Shown one piece after another: positions 14,732 to 24,485 of a DNA stretch of 35,525 nucleotides (positions are counted from its first letter, which is position 1; every line of letters begins with the position of its first letter). This DNA comes from Neobacillus cucumis (GTDB taxonomy: Bacteria > Bacillota > Bacilli > Bacillales > Cytobacillaceae). The translations under genes were made by a program, and so were the position numbers. The stretch is from assembly GCF_002860255.1 (NCBI RefSeq), contig NZ_PGVE01000047.1:1-35525 (forward strand), read 5' to 3'. The notes beneath the pieces are model-generated. The model did not search any database. It saw only the letters and a list, made by a program, of their open reading frames with translations, and was not told the DNA's origin.

Positions 14732-15652
14732 ATGAGTATTAAAATTTCAGGTGCGCCTTGCTGCTGGGGTGTGGATGATCCAAAAAATCCTTATCTGCCG
14801 CCATGGGAGAGAGTTTTAAATGAGGCATCACAAGCTGGTTATAAAGGAATTGAGTTAGGTCCATATGGCTATATACCTATGGACATTGATAGAGTACAAT
14901 CCGAGCTCGCCAAAAATGACCTGACGATTATAGCTGGGACCATTTTTGATGATTTGGTTTCAGAAAGTAATTTGGAAAATTTGTTACAGCAGGTCGACGA
15001 TATTTGTTCTTTGATAACGAAACTGCCTCCTTCACCAAAAGAAGAAGGACAAAAATTTCCAACCCCTTATTTGGTTATCATTGACTGGGGGCATGATGAA
15101 AGGGACTACAATGCCGGTCATCCAGATCGAGCACCAAGGTTATCTGCCCAGGATTGGAACAGGATGATGAGCCATATTCAAGCTCTTTCAGAACAGGCCA
15201 GCAAGTTTGGTGTGCGGACAGTGATCCATCCGCATGCAGGTGGCTATATAGAATTTGAAGACGAAATTAAGCAGCTTTTAGAAGATATTCCTTATGAAAT
15301 AGCAGGACTTTGCTTGGATACAGGGCACCTTTACTATTCTAAAATGGATCCGGTTCAATGGCTTAAAGACAACAAGGACCGTCTGGACTATATCCACTTT
15401 AAGGATATTGATCTGGATGTTTACGATCAAGTTATGGGAGAACCTATTCGATTTTTTGAGGCATGCGCTAAAGGCGTTATGTGCCCAATTGGACAGGGAA
15501 TCATCGATTACAATTCCATTTATTCATTATTAAAAGAGATCAATTACCATGGTTATATTACGATTGAACAGGAACGGGACCCAAGGAACGCTGATACCAG
15601 TTTACGTGATGTAAAACAAAGTGTGGATTATTTAATGAGTGTTGGATATTAA
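14732..15652 (+). CDS. IolE-like TIM-barrel isomerase/dehydratase (module 3)
   Basis: This is a metal-dependent (beta/alpha)8 enzyme of 306 residues. The start MSIKISGAPCCWGVDDP and IELGPYGYIP segment are shared in pattern with the module 1 enzyme. Candidate ligands are HPH (166-168), E174, LDTGH (D196, H199), HFKD (H222) and EQERD (E279, E281). A loop of about 25 residues around 100-135 (LPPSPKEEGQKFP...GHPDRAP) is longer than in module 1. TTG 14717 is in frame, but GGAGGTG at 14720-14726 serves ATG 14732. The dehydrogenase start lies 27 bases after the stop, so the two are cotranscribed. Keto-inositol dehydratase-like or 3-keto-sugar chemistry is the likely role; the substrate is unknown. 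Confidence 0.86.
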   Translation: MSIKISGAPCCWGVDDPKNPYLPPWERVLNEASQAGYKGIELGPYGYIPMDIDRVQSELAKNDLTIIAGTIFDDLVSESNLENLLQQVDDICSLITKLPPSPKEEGQKFPTPYLVIIDWGHDERDYNAGHPDRAPRLSAQDWNRMMSHIQALSEQASKFGVRTVIHPHAGGYIEFEDEIKQLLEDIPYEIAGLCLDTGHLYYSKMDPVQWLKDNKDRLDYIHFKDIDLDVYDQVMGEPIRFFEACAKGVMCPIGQGIIDYNSIYSLLKEINYHGYITIEQERDPRNADTSLRDVKQSVDYLMSVGY

Positions 15653-15679
15653 TAGATTTTGAAAAAGGAGAATGAAAAC

Positions 15680-16846
15680 ATGATTAATGGTGAAAAAAAC
15701 GTTGAGCAGCCAATCCGCTGGGCAATGGTAGGTGGTGGACGTGGAAGCCAAATTGGCTATATACACCGTTCAGCTGCGCTACGTGATCATAACTTTGAAT
15801 TGGTTGCGGGTGCCTTTGATATTAATCCCGAACGAGGGAAAGATTTTGGGGTTAATTTACATGTTGATCCAGAACGTTGTTATCCTGACTACAAAACAAT
15901 GTTTAAAGAAGAAGCAAAGCGTGAAGATGGGATTCAAGCGGTTTCTGTTGCTACTCCAAACGGAACACATTATGAAATCACAAAAGCAGCTCTAAATGCT
16001 GGACTTCACGTTGTGTGTGAGAAACCTCTATGTTTTACCACTGAAGAAGCACTTGAATTACAAGTACTTGCAAAAGCAAAAAATCTTGTTGTTGGCGTTA
16101 CATATGGTTATGCTGGACACCAGATGATTGATCAGGCACGAAGAATGATTGAAAATGGAGATTTGGGAGAAATCAGGATCGTAAAAATGCAGTTTGCACA
16201 TGGTTTCCATTCTGCTGCTGTAGAAGAAAATAGTGAAAGCACCAAATGGCGCGTTGATCCAAAAGTCGCAGGTCCAAGTTATGTTTTGGGTGATGTAGGA
16301 ACACATCCATTGTATATATCCGAGGTTATGTTGCCAAACTTAAAAATTAAAAAATTAATGTGTTCCCGCCAGAGTTTTGTGAAGAGCCGTGCGCCACTTG
16401 AGGACAATGCATTTACCATTATGGAATATGATAATGGTGCTGTTGGGTATGTTTGGTCTTCCTGTGTTAATGCTGGCTCCATGCATGGGCAAACGATTCG
16501 TGTAATAGGTTCCAAAGCTAGCATTGAATGGTGGGATGAACATCCTAATCAATTAAGATATGAAGTTCAAGGTCAACCGGCACAGATTTTAGATCGTGGT
16601 ATGGATTACCTCTATCCACAAGCACTTACAGATGACCGTATCGGTGGAGGCCATCCAGAAGGACTATTTGAAGCATGGTCAAACCTATATACTCGTTTTG
16701 CAAAGGCGATGGTTGCAGCCGATCGCGGAGAAATGTTAGATGCATCTTGGTATCCAGGAATCGAGGCAGGAGTAGAAGGTGTTCGCTGGGTTGAGAATTG
16801 TGTACGCTCTGCAGATAATGGTGCTGTATGGGTTGAATACCAATAA
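15680..16846 (+). CDS. Gfo/Idh/MocA-family oxidoreductase (module 3)
   Basis: This is an NAD(P)-dependent dehydrogenase of 388 residues, paralogous to the module 2 enzyme over its whole length, including the ATPNGTHYEITKAAL and RVDPKVAGPS segments. The Rossmann loop is MVGGGRGSQIG, catalytic K115 lies in EKP, and GDVGTH (204-209) supplies D205 and H209. AAAAAGGAG at 15662-15670 serves ATG 15680; an in-frame TTG at 15659 is less likely. The partner TIM barrel differs in subgroup from the module 2 partner although the dehydrogenases are close, so the same type of oxidation may feed two different second steps. Its substrate is probably a polyol or sugar ring. Confidence 0.87.
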   Translation: MINGEKNVEQPIRWAMVGGGRGSQIGYIHRSAALRDHNFELVAGAFDINPERGKDFGVNLHVDPERCYPDYKTMFKEEAKREDGIQAVSVATPNGTHYEITKAALNAGLHVVCEKPLCFTTEEALELQVLAKAKNLVVGVTYGYAGHQMIDQARRMIENGDLGEIRIVKMQFAHGFHSAAVEENSESTKWRVDPKVAGPSYVLGDVGTHPLYISEVMLPNLKIKKLMCSRQSFVKSRAPLEDNAFTIMEYDNGAVGYVWSSCVNAGSMHGQTIRVIGSKASIEWWDEHPNQLRYEVQGQPAQILDRGMDYLYPQALTDDRIGGGHPEGLFEAWSNLYTRFAKAMVAADRGEMLDASWYPGIEAGVEGVRWVENCVRSADNGAVWVEYQ

Positions 16847-16862
16847 ACATAAAGTTTCATTC

Positions 16863-16898
16863 CAATAAAGGCCTTTGATGATCTAAAAGGCCTTATTG
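16863..16898 (+). terminator. weak hairpin after module 3 enzyme pair
   Basis: CAATAAAGGCCTTT and AAAAGGCCTTATTG form a stem with one bulge but lack a T run. It could attenuate rather than end transcription before the porter gene. Confidence 0.4.
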
Positions 16899-16909
16899 TA
16901 TAAAATTTA

Positions 16910-16924
16910 TTGGAAACGCTTTAA
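16910..16924 (+). promoter_or_regulatory. cre upstream of porter 3
   Basis: TTGGAAACGCTTTAA has one mismatch to the cre consensus and lies 64 bases before the porter start. Confidence 0.65.
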
Positions 16925-16987
16925 TGAGATTGTGAGAATGAGAGGCTTAAGGGGAAAGATAAGTAAAAAAACGTGGGAGGAAAATAC

Positions 16988-18409
16988 ATGGGTAATCAAG
17001 TAGGAAATTTTAAACGTAATTTACGAACGATTATGATTTCTGCAACATTTGGGGGACTTCTTTTTGGATATGACACGGGAGTTGTTAATGGCGCTTTACC
17101 TTTTATGGCAAAACGTGACCAGCTTAATCTTACGCCAACTACAGAAGGGCTTGTGACTAGTTCGCTTCTTGCAGGTGCAGCAATTGGTGCTTTACCAGGA
17201 GGGAAGCTGCAAGATCGCTATGGCCGACGTAAAATGATCCTTAATCTTTCATTATTATTTTTGATTGCAACACTTGGAACTACATTTGCTCCCAATGTTT
17301 CAGTAATGGTTACCTTTAGATTCTTGCTTGGACTTGCTGTTGGAGGAGCATCTTCAATGGTACCGTCCTTTCTGGCAGAGATGGCACCTGCCGAGAATAG
17401 AGGACGAATGGTGGCTCAGAATGAAATTATGATAACCGGCGGACAATTATTAGCTTATGTTTTTAACGCTATTCTTGGTGTAACAATGGGCGATACTGGA
17501 CATGTTTGGCGTTACATGCTCTTTATTTGTGCAATTCCGGCCTTTATGTTATTTATTGGGATGCTCAAGGTTCCTGAAAGCCCAAGATGGCTGGCATCAA
17601 AAGGGAAAAAGGAGGAGGCGCTAAGCGTCCTAAAACAAATCCGTGACGAGAAACGTGCTATTGCAGAATTTAAGGAAATTGAAGAATCCGTAAAAAGAGA
17701 CGCAGATCTTGAAAAAGCAACCATTAAAGACTTTTCTACACCATGGTTACGCCGTATTTTGTTAATAAGTATTGGAATTTCCGTCGTGAATCAAATAACT
17801 GGGGTTAATTCCATTATGTATTATGGTACGCAAATTCTAGAGCAGGCTGGTTTTGGTACGAAGACTGCATTAATTGCAAACATTGCAAATGGACTTATTT
17901 CCGTTCTTGCTGTCATATTCGGTATTTGGATGATTGGCAAGGTGAACCGACGTCCAATGTTGATTATTGGTTTGTCTGGCACAACCACTTCACTTTTATT
18001 GATTGCAATATTTTCAATGGTACTGAAAGGTTCTCCTGCACTGCCGTATCTTGTACTTTCTTTGACCGTTTTATTCCTGGCTTTTATGCAAGGGTGTATT
18101 GGACCGGTAACGTGGTTAGTTGCTGCGGAAATATTCCCACAAAGATTAAGAGGCCTTGGTAATGGTATTAGTGTATTTTTCTTATGGGCTGTCAACTTTG
18201 TTATTGGTTTTTCATTCCCTATTCTTTTAAGCACGATAGGTTTATCAGCTACATTCTTTGCTTTTGTTGTCATTGGCTTATTGGGAATTGCTTTTGTCTA
18301 CAAATTTATGCCAGAAACAAATGGCTTTACACTTGAAGAACTGGAGGAGCAATTCCGTTCAAAGTATGATAAAGGGAATATGAAAAAATCTTTTAGTAAG
18401 GCCCAGTAA
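16988..18409 (+). CDS. MFS sugar-porter (IolT-like), module 3
   Basis: This is a 473-residue, twelve-helix sugar/polyol symporter. Signatures are [55 protein letters not shown] and PETNGFTLEELEEQF. At the first TM7 glutamine position it has asparagine (N268), unlike porters 1 and 2 (serine) and porter 4 (glutamine). GTG 16973 is in frame, but GGGAGGAAAA directly before ATG 16988 decides the start. The N-terminus is shorter than in porters 1 and 2. It is more like porter 4 than porters 1 and 2 in TM7. The inverted MITE-like element follows its stop codon after 36 bases, and no separate terminator is visible on the plus strand before it. Confidence 0.9.
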   Translation: MGNQVGNFKRNLRTIMISATFGGLLFGYDTGVVNGALPFMAKRDQLNLTPTTEGLVTSSLLAGAAIGALPGGKLQDRYGRRKMILNLSLLFLIATLGTTFAPNVSVMVTFRFLLGLAVGGASSMVPSFLAEMAPAENRGRMVAQNEIMITGGQLLAYVFNAILGVTMGDTGHVWRYMLFICAIPAFMLFIGMLKVPESPRWLASKGKKEEALSVLKQIRDEKRAIAEFKEIEESVKRDADLEKATIKDFSTPWLRRILLISIGISVVNQITGVNSIMYYGTQILEQAGFGTKTALIANIANGLISVLAVIFGIWMIGKVNRRPMLIIGLSGTTTSLLLIAIFSMVLKGSPALPYLVLSLTVLFLAFMQGCIGPVTWLVAAEIFPQRLRGLGNGISVFFLWAVNFVIGFSFPILLSTIGLSATFFAFVVIGLLGIAFVYKFMPETNGFTLEELEEQFRSKYDKGNMKKSFSKAQ

Positions 18410-18445
18410 GAAAAACTTTAAAACTAAAAATGTATTAACTAATAA

Positions 18446-18628
18446 GGCTGTGTTAAAGGTTATTGTTGATTTTGGAACGATGTTGATTGGAGCGGAAGGC
18501 GCTCGACTCCTGCGGGAGTACGGGGCTGGGGAGACCCCACAGGCGCTTTAGCGCCGAGGAGGCTCCCCGGCACGCCCGCGGAAAGCGAGCGCCTGGAGCG
18601 GAAATCAACATCCATGTTTAACACAGCC
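18446..18628 (-). mobile_element. MITE-like GC-rich palindromic element, copy 2 (inverted)
   Basis: Terminal repeats GGCTGTGTTAAA (18446-18457) and TTTAACACAGCC (18617-18628) are perfect inverses. The flanks ACTAATAA (18438-18445) and AATAATAA (18629-18636) match at seven of eight positions, a possible target duplication. The core is nearly identical to copy 1 but in reverse orientation. The ends differ from copy 1 in one base of the repeat (TGTG against TCTG), changed on both sides, which suggests independent insertions rather than one duplicated block. No coding capacity. Confidence 0.75.
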
Positions 18629-18634
18629 AATAAT

Positions 18635-18678
18635 AAAAAAGGCATAAAGGACTTTTTCTGCAAAAGATCCTTTATGCC
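18635..18678 (-). terminator. terminator of iolI
   Basis: Read leftward, GGCATAAAGGA (18678-18668) pairs with TCCTTTATGCC (18651-18641), followed by TTTTTTATTA. It ends against the MITE-like element. Confidence 0.8.
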
Positions 18679-18684
18679 ATTCGA

Positions 18685-19548
18685 TCAATTATGAACAGCG
18701 TGTTTAATATAGTACTTTTCCAATACTTCCAAGGTCGTTTCTTTTGCTTTTTTTATGACTTCTTCAGGGTTCATTTGATAATATTCTGGTCTGAATAACT
18801 CTACGGATGCGACAAAATCATAATTCAATTCTTTTAATCTTTTCAAATGCGCTTCTAAATCAATCACACCGTGCCCAGGCCAAACTCTGTCACTATCACG
18901 CATTTGCCCAATCGGATAACCCTCAACATCATTGATATGGAAGATAAACAATTTATCTGCTGTCTCATCTGTTACATCTTCTAATCTTGATCCCATTCCA
19001 GTGAATTGGAAAGTATCATACACGAGACCCACATTATCTCGATCAACTGCTTTTACAATACTGTATGCTTGTGCGAATGTATTAACGGTATTTTCCTGAA
19101 TGCCGATAAACTCAATCGCAATCTTTACTCCGTATGGTTCGGCTAAATCAGATAGATGGGTTAACACTCGAATACAACTTGCATTTACTTCTTCCGTTAA
19201 TGTTTTTCCTTTTTCCGTCACATCAATATTAGAAGGTACCGCGCAAATATATGGACAATCTATTTTTTTGCAAATCTCCAAGTATTCTTTAAATTCCTCA
19301 ATAATCTTTTCTTCGTCTTCTTTTGTACGGTTATTAAAAAAACATAATGCGTTCAAAGAAAGTGGTTTAATATGATGGGTATCAAAATAGGCTTTTAAAT
19401 CATCTAATGTATACTCTTTAAGATAATCTTTTAACTGATCAATTGAGCGAATTTCAATAAAATCATAACCGTGTTTTTCACAATACTCTAAATTCTGTTG
19501 AAGAGAAGCACTTTCAAATGTTGTTCCTTCATTAAATGATAATTTCAT
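18685..19548 (-). CDS. iolI: inosose isomerase IolI
   Basis: This is a 287-residue TIM-barrel metalloenzyme that interconverts 2-keto-myo-inositol and 1-keto-D-chiro-inositol, linking chiro-inositol to the myo-inositol pathway. The sequence follows B. subtilis IolI nearly end to end (CEKHGYDFIEIR, HHIKPLSLNAL, LFRPEYY). The zinc ligands fall where expected: E146, D178, H204 and E250. DRVWPGHGVIDL is also conserved. One difference from memory of IolI is DTFQF where DSFHF is usual, so Q181 replaces a histidine near the metal site. GGAGG lies nine bases before the ATG. The gene is divergent from an AraC regulator and has AGCA half-sites 21 bp apart in its promoter. Confidence 0.93.
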   Translation of the reverse strand: MKLSFNEGTTFESASLQQNLEYCEKHGYDFIEIRSIDQLKDYLKEYTLDDLKAYFDTHHIKPLSLNALCFFNNRTKEDEEKIIEEFKEYLEICKKIDCPYICAVPSNIDVTEKGKTLTEEVNASCIRVLTHLSDLAEPYGVKIAIEFIGIQENTVNTFAQAYSIVKAVDRDNVGLVYDTFQFTGMGSRLEDVTDETADKLFIFHINDVEGYPIGQMRDSDRVWPGHGVIDLEAHLKRLKELNYDFVASVELFRPEYYQMNPEEVIKKAKETTLEVLEKYYIKHAVHN

Positions 19549-19595
19549 TGGTAAGCCTCCATTTCATAACTTATGTATGCGATTTCAGTTTAATA

Positions 19596-19650
19596 GAAAT
19601 TTTCCTTTTTTACTCTATATAATCTTGCTTTAAAATTGTATTTTGGTGCT
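19596..19650 (-). promoter_or_regulatory. AraC half-sites in the iolI promoter
   Basis: On the minus strand, AGCACC (from 19650) and AGCAAGAT (from 19629) are 21 bp apart. About 33 bases past the second lies a possible -10, CTATTA or TATTAA, near 19596. The half-site AGCAAGAT also occurs in the module 1 operator at 2735. Confidence 0.45.
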
Positions 19651-19724
19651 ATTTTATAATTTATTTGATCACTTTTGGTAAGGAATTAGGTCGTTTATAT
19701 GATGTTCAGAGAATTTCCACCGTG

Positions 19725-19741
19725 CTATTCTATACGAATAG
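19725..19741. promoter_or_regulatory. inverted repeat CTATTC-TATAC-GAATAG
   Basis: This is a perfect 17-bp inverted repeat in the iolI/AraC intergenic region, just upstream of the AraC promoter. It could be an operator for an unidentified repressor. Confidence 0.3.
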
Positions 19742-19765
19742 TTCCAAAAAATAGACCATTACCTT

Positions 19766-19794
19766 TTGAGTCAGTATAAAATATACTATATATA
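19766..19794 (+). promoter_or_regulatory. promoter of the module 4 AraC gene
   Basis: A -35 TTGAGT (19766-19771), a 17-bp spacer and a -10 TATATA (19789-19794) fit a SigA promoter about 30 bases before the regulator start. Confidence 0.5.
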
Positions 19795-19825
19795 GAGTGC
19801 TTACAATTAGTGAGAGGTGAGAAAA

Positions 19826-20692
19826 ATGAATTTCTATATTCCAAAAGTAGAACCAGGCATCAAGTCAAAAAAGGGATTATATTTTTATGAACCTTCCGCA
19901 TTAACGAAAGAATTATATCATTATGTCCTATGGGGCGGTGAATATATAGTAGATGTTCCCTACAGCATTAAGCGGGATTACATGAATTCCTTTATCCTTT
20001 TTTATATAAAAAAGGGATCGATGCATTTCCACTATCTTGACCAATCATTTGTAGCCTCGAAAGATGACATTGTTCTGTTAGATTGTAAAGAAAAAAATAA
20101 CTACTCTGCAATGGAAGAAACAACCTTCCAATTTTTTCACTTTACAGGTAGTCACACGCAAGCTATGTATAACGAGTTATACAAAAGAAAGGGCTGCACG
20201 TTTAGACTGCCGAGTGAACAAAATAATATTCCCAATATCTTATCCCTGATCGCATCGAATCAGGAAATAGACTTTACGATATCCCTAGAAATTTATAAAC
20301 TGCTTGGTAATTTAGTAGAGAGTACCCGGAATACGTTTGAAAATAGAGATGCAAATGTAGCAAAAGCAGTACCAAAAGAAATTCAAGCCGTACTATCCTT
20401 TATTAGTGAGAATTACGCATCTAAAATTTCCGTCGACCAGCTGAGTGAAATATCCAATTTAAGTACATATCATTTTTGTCGGACGTTTAAAAAGTATATA
20501 GGAACCAGCCCTCACCAATATGTACTAAATTACAGATTGATCCAGGCTAAGAATCAATTGGTGGAAACCAATCTTTCAATCGAGCAAATAAGCATGGAGT
20601 GCGGATTTAATAGTATTGGCCATTTTATTCGAGTGTTCTCCCAATCTACTGGGGGCATCACTCCTGGGAAGTTTAGAAAACTTTGTTTTTAA
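19826..20692 (+). CDS. AraC-family transcriptional regulator (module 4, inositol)
   Basis: This is a 288-residue regulator with an N-terminal sensing domain (about 50-115; LLDCKEKNNYSAMEETTFQFFHF) and C-terminal HTHs. The HTH part includes VDQLSEISNLSTYHFCRTFK and IEQISMECGFNSIGHFIRVF. It is most like the regulator at 6818. GTG 19817 is possible, but GAGAGGTGAG before ATG 19826 favours the latter. It lies between iolI and iolE, so it very probably controls both, in place of the DeoR-type IolR repressor of B. subtilis. Half-sites AGCAA spaced 21 bp occur before both targets. The inducer is presumably an inositol or an early metabolite. Confidence 0.9.
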   Translation: MNFYIPKVEPGIKSKKGLYFYEPSALTKELYHYVLWGGEYIVDVPYSIKRDYMNSFILFYIKKGSMHFHYLDQSFVASKDDIVLLDCKEKNNYSAMEETTFQFFHFTGSHTQAMYNELYKRKGCTFRLPSEQNNIPNILSLIASNQEIDFTISLEIYKLLGNLVESTRNTFENRDANVAKAVPKEIQAVLSFISENYASKISVDQLSEISNLSTYHFCRTFKKYIGTSPHQYVLNYRLIQAKNQLVETNLSIEQISMECGFNSIGHFIRVFSQSTGGITPGKFRKLCF

Positions 20693-20704
20693 TTATCTAT
20701 TTTT

Positions 20705-20740
20705 AAAAAGATATCCATTTCTGTGGATATCTTTTTGTTA
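20705..20740 (+). terminator. terminator of module 4 AraC gene
   Basis: AAAAAGATATCC (20705-20716) pairs with GGATATCTTTTT (20725-20736) around an 8-base loop. Confidence 0.8.
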
Positions 20741-20765
20741 ATTTTTGATAAACTTATAAAAGTTT

Positions 20766-20802
20766 AGCAAGAAATGATAATTTGATAGCAATTTTTTATA
20801 AT
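20766..20802 (+). promoter_or_regulatory. AraC half-sites in the iolE promoter
   Basis: AGCAAGAA (20766) and AGCAATTT (20787) are direct repeats exactly 21 bp apart, as in the module 1 control region. A TATAAT at 20797-20802 and a weaker TATAAA near 20822 are possible -10 elements; the second keeps the same distance to the half-sites as in module 1. Confidence 0.5.
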
Positions 20803-20833
20803 ACATCGATTCGCCATAATTTATAAAATAAGG

Positions 20834-20845
20834 TCAACCGGTTAA
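20834..20845. promoter_or_regulatory. AACCGGTT palindrome before iolE, LacI/CcpA-like
   Basis: TCAACCGGTTAA has the central CG palindrome common to LacI/CcpA-family operators but misses the cre TG. It may be a weak cre or a site for another LacI-type repressor. Confidence 0.3.
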
Positions 20846-20880
20846 ACAGTCCTACTTTTTATAAGGAAGAAGGTTATACG

Positions 20881-21795
20881 ATGGAAAATAAAAAAATCTC
20901 ATGGGGGATTGCTCCAATTGGATGGCGCAATGATGACATCCCGGAAATTGGGGCAGAGAATACCTTGTCCCACTTACTAAGTGATATTGTAGTAGCAGGC
21001 TTTGAAGGAACAGAAGTTGGCGGCTTTTTTCCAGAACCGAAAGTATTGAACAAAGAGCTTCAACTCCGCAAATTAAAAATTGCCGGACAATGGTTTAGCA
21101 GTTTTATTATTCGAGATGGTGTGGAAGAAGCCTCTAAAGCGTTCCATAAACATTGCGAGTATTTGAAAGCGGTTAACGCAGCTGTTGCTGTCGTATCAGA
21201 GCAAACTTATAGTATTCAGGGTACAGAAAAAAATGTGTTCAAAGAAAAACCGTCCTTCACAGATAAAGAATGGGATCAGTTATGCCAGGGACTAAATGAA
21301 TTAGGGAAAATTGCTGAAGAATATGATTTGAAGCTAGTTTTTCACCATCATATGGGGACGGGTGTCCAAACATTAGCCGAGATTGATCGTCTAATGGAAA
21401 ACACGGATCCTACTCACGTTCATTTACTGTATGATACCGGCCATATCTATGTATCCGATGCTGATTATATGACTCTATTAAATAAACATATCAATCGTAT
21501 CCATCACGTTCATTTTAAAGATGTGCGTCCAGCGGTAAAAGAACAATGTGAAAAAGATGGAAAGTCCTTCTTACAATCATTTTTAGCAGGAATGTTTACC
21601 GTTCCTGGTGACGGCTGCATTGATTTTACAGAAGTATATAACAAGCTTCTCGAAGTGAATTATTCAGGCTGGATTGTCATTGAAGCAGAACAAGACCCCT
21701 CAGTTGCACATCCGTTGGAGTATGCCTTGAAAGCCCGTAATTATATTAATGAAGAATTAATTCCGTTAGAAAATGGCTCATTGATTAAAGCTTAA
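20881..21795 (+). CDS. iolE: 2-keto-myo-inositol (inosose) dehydratase IolE
   Basis: This enzyme dehydrates 2-keto-myo-inositol to trihydroxycyclohexane-dione, the second step of myo-inositol catabolism. At 304 residues it matches B. subtilis IolE almost throughout: [41 protein letters not shown] and [15 protein letters not shown]. Ligand motifs are HHH (155-157), YDTGH (D185, H188), HVHFKD (H211) and EAEQD. GGAAGAAGG precedes the ATG. It is first in an operon with the porter 30 bases downstream and then iolG. The following steps (IolD, IolB, IolC, IolJ, IolA) are not encoded in the window and must be elsewhere if the pathway is complete. Confidence 0.95.
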   Translation: MENKKISWGIAPIGWRNDDIPEIGAENTLSHLLSDIVVAGFEGTEVGGFFPEPKVLNKELQLRKLKIAGQWFSSFIIRDGVEEASKAFHKHCEYLKAVNAAVAVVSEQTYSIQGTEKNVFKEKPSFTDKEWDQLCQGLNELGKIAEEYDLKLVFHHHMGTGVQTLAEIDRLMENTDPTHVHLLYDTGHIYVSDADYMTLLNKHINRIHHVHFKDVRPAVKEQCEKDGKSFLQSFLAGMFTVPGDGCIDFTEVYNKLLEVNYSGWIVIEAEQDPSVAHPLEYALKARNYINEELIPLENGSLIKA

Positions 21796-21825
21796 TAAAA
21801 AAAACGAACCCTGGGGAGGGAGACT

Positions 21826-23253
21826 ATGAGTAATCAGGCGATTGAAAAACCACGTGATTACCAAAAAGCTTTAAAAAAGATTACGGTTATATCTACATTT
21901 GGGGGCCTTCTATTTGGATATGACACCGGTGTGATTAACGGTGCCTTACCTTTTATGGCAAAACCTGACCAGCTCAACCTGACACCGGCGACGGAAGGTC
22001 TTGTGACAAGCTCATTACTGTTTGGAGCTGCCCTTGGATCCGTATTTGGCGGGCGTTTATCCGACCGTTTTGGCCGCCGCAAAATGATTTTAAATCTCGC
22101 TTTACTATTCTTTATTGCCGCACTTGGATGTACGCTTTCACCGTCTGCTGGTGTTATGATCGTCTTCCGATTCTTGCTAGGGTTAGCCGTTGGGGCTGCA
22201 TCCGTCATGGTGCCATCCTTTTTAGCAGAGATGTCTCCGGTCGAGAAGCGGGGAAGGATGGTTACGCAGAACGAATTAATGATTGTTTCCGGCCAACTGT
22301 TAGCGTTTGTATTTAATGCCATCCTTGGAAATGCGTTTGGTGACGGAGTATCACATGTTTGGCGCTATATGTTAGTGATTGCGTCACTTCCGGCTGTGGT
22401 CTTATGGTTTGGAATGTTAACGGTTCCAGAGAGCCCGCGTTGGCTTGCATCAAAAGGAAAACTGGGGGATGCACTAAGAGTCCTTAAAGAAATACGGGAA
22501 GCAAACGCTGCAGATTCTGAACTGAAAGAGATTAAAGAAAATATTGCCCTGGAGTCAGGCATTCACCATGCGACATTTAAGGATTTAAACGTACCATGGG
22601 TTCGCCGGATTGTTGGAATTGGAATCGGGATTGCCATTGTACAGCAAATTACAGGGGTTAACTCTATTATGTATTATGGTACTCAAATTCTTCAGCAATC
22701 AGGTTTTTCAACCAATGCGGCATTAATCGGTAATATTGCAAATGGAGCAATATCAGTCATAGCAACTTTTGTAGGTATTTGGTTACTTGGAAAAATCGGC
22801 CGCCGTCCTATGCTCATCGCTGGATTGGCAGGAACAACAGCAGCTCTTGCCCTCATTGGGGTATTCTCGATCGTACTTAAAGGATCTCCGGCACTTCCGT
22901 TTGTCGTTCTTGGCTTGACTGTTACCTTTCTTGCTTTTCAACAGGGTGCGATTTCGCCTGTAACCTGGTTAATGTTATCAGAGATCTTCCCGTTAAAATT
23001 ACGTGGTATTGGAATGGGGGTAACTGTATTCTGCTTATGGATCACAAACTTCCTTGTTGGCCTGTTTTTCCCAATATTATTAAGTGCAGTAGGCTTGTCG
23101 ATCACCTTCTTCATTTTCGCAGTGTGTGGAATTGCTGCCATTGCTTTTGTGCATAAAATCTTGCCAGAGACGAGAGGAAAGTCACTTGAACAGTTAGAAG
23201 ATTATTTCCGAAACTATGGACAAGAAAGTCAAAAACAAGCTTCTAATCAATAA
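21826..23253 (+). CDS. iolT: myo-inositol-type MFS symporter (IolT-like), module 4
   Basis: This is a 475-residue, twelve-helix sugar porter lying between iolE and iolG, so inositol or an isomer is the likely cargo. Motifs are [55 protein letters not shown] (QQ at 273-274, N279) and [15 protein letters not shown]. Of the four porters here, only this one keeps both TM7 glutamines used by XylE and GLUT proteins to hold the sugar. GGGGAGGGAG precedes the ATG. It is translated from the iolE transcript, unlike porters 1 to 3, which have their own cre-bearing promoters. The symbol is by family and context; B. subtilis has several IolT-like paralogues. Confidence 0.88.
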   Translation: MSNQAIEKPRDYQKALKKITVISTFGGLLFGYDTGVINGALPFMAKPDQLNLTPATEGLVTSSLLFGAALGSVFGGRLSDRFGRRKMILNLALLFFIAALGCTLSPSAGVMIVFRFLLGLAVGAASVMVPSFLAEMSPVEKRGRMVTQNELMIVSGQLLAFVFNAILGNAFGDGVSHVWRYMLVIASLPAVVLWFGMLTVPESPRWLASKGKLGDALRVLKEIREANAADSELKEIKENIALESGIHHATFKDLNVPWVRRIVGIGIGIAIVQQITGVNSIMYYGTQILQQSGFSTNAALIGNIANGAISVIATFVGIWLLGKIGRRPMLIAGLAGTTAALALIGVFSIVLKGSPALPFVVLGLTVTFLAFQQGAISPVTWLMLSEIFPLKLRGIGMGVTVFCLWITNFLVGLFFPILLSAVGLSITFFIFAVCGIAAIAFVHKILPETRGKSLEQLEDYFRNYGQESQKQASNQ

Positions 23254-23285
23254 TCGGATCAACCAGTGATGGAATGATGAATTAA

Positions 23286-24386
<1,101 letters not shown>

Positions 24387-24415
24387 ATCTTTTATAGAAA
24401 TTGATAGATAACTTA

Positions 24416-24460
24416 AAAGAACCTAAGAGGAACCAATATTGGTTCCTCTTAGGTTCTTTC
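24416..24460. terminator. strong bidirectional terminator
   Basis: A perfect 44-base palindrome has arms at 24416-24437 and 24438-24459 (centre AATATT; ends AAAGAACC and GGTTCTTT). It lies between convergent iolG and the small coiled-coil gene and can serve both. Confidence 0.85.
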
Positions 24461-24485
24461 AACTTCCTATCTCTATGGAAACAAA

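Noticed and set aside
6552..18628. Composite transposon formed by the two GC-rich elements
   Set aside because: The elements encode no transposase, each has its own flanking duplication, and their end sequences differ from each other. They look like independent insertions.
20834..20845. AACCGGTT palindrome as a true cre before iolE
   Set aside because: It lacks the TG and CA outer bases of cre; kept only as a low-confidence LacI-like site.
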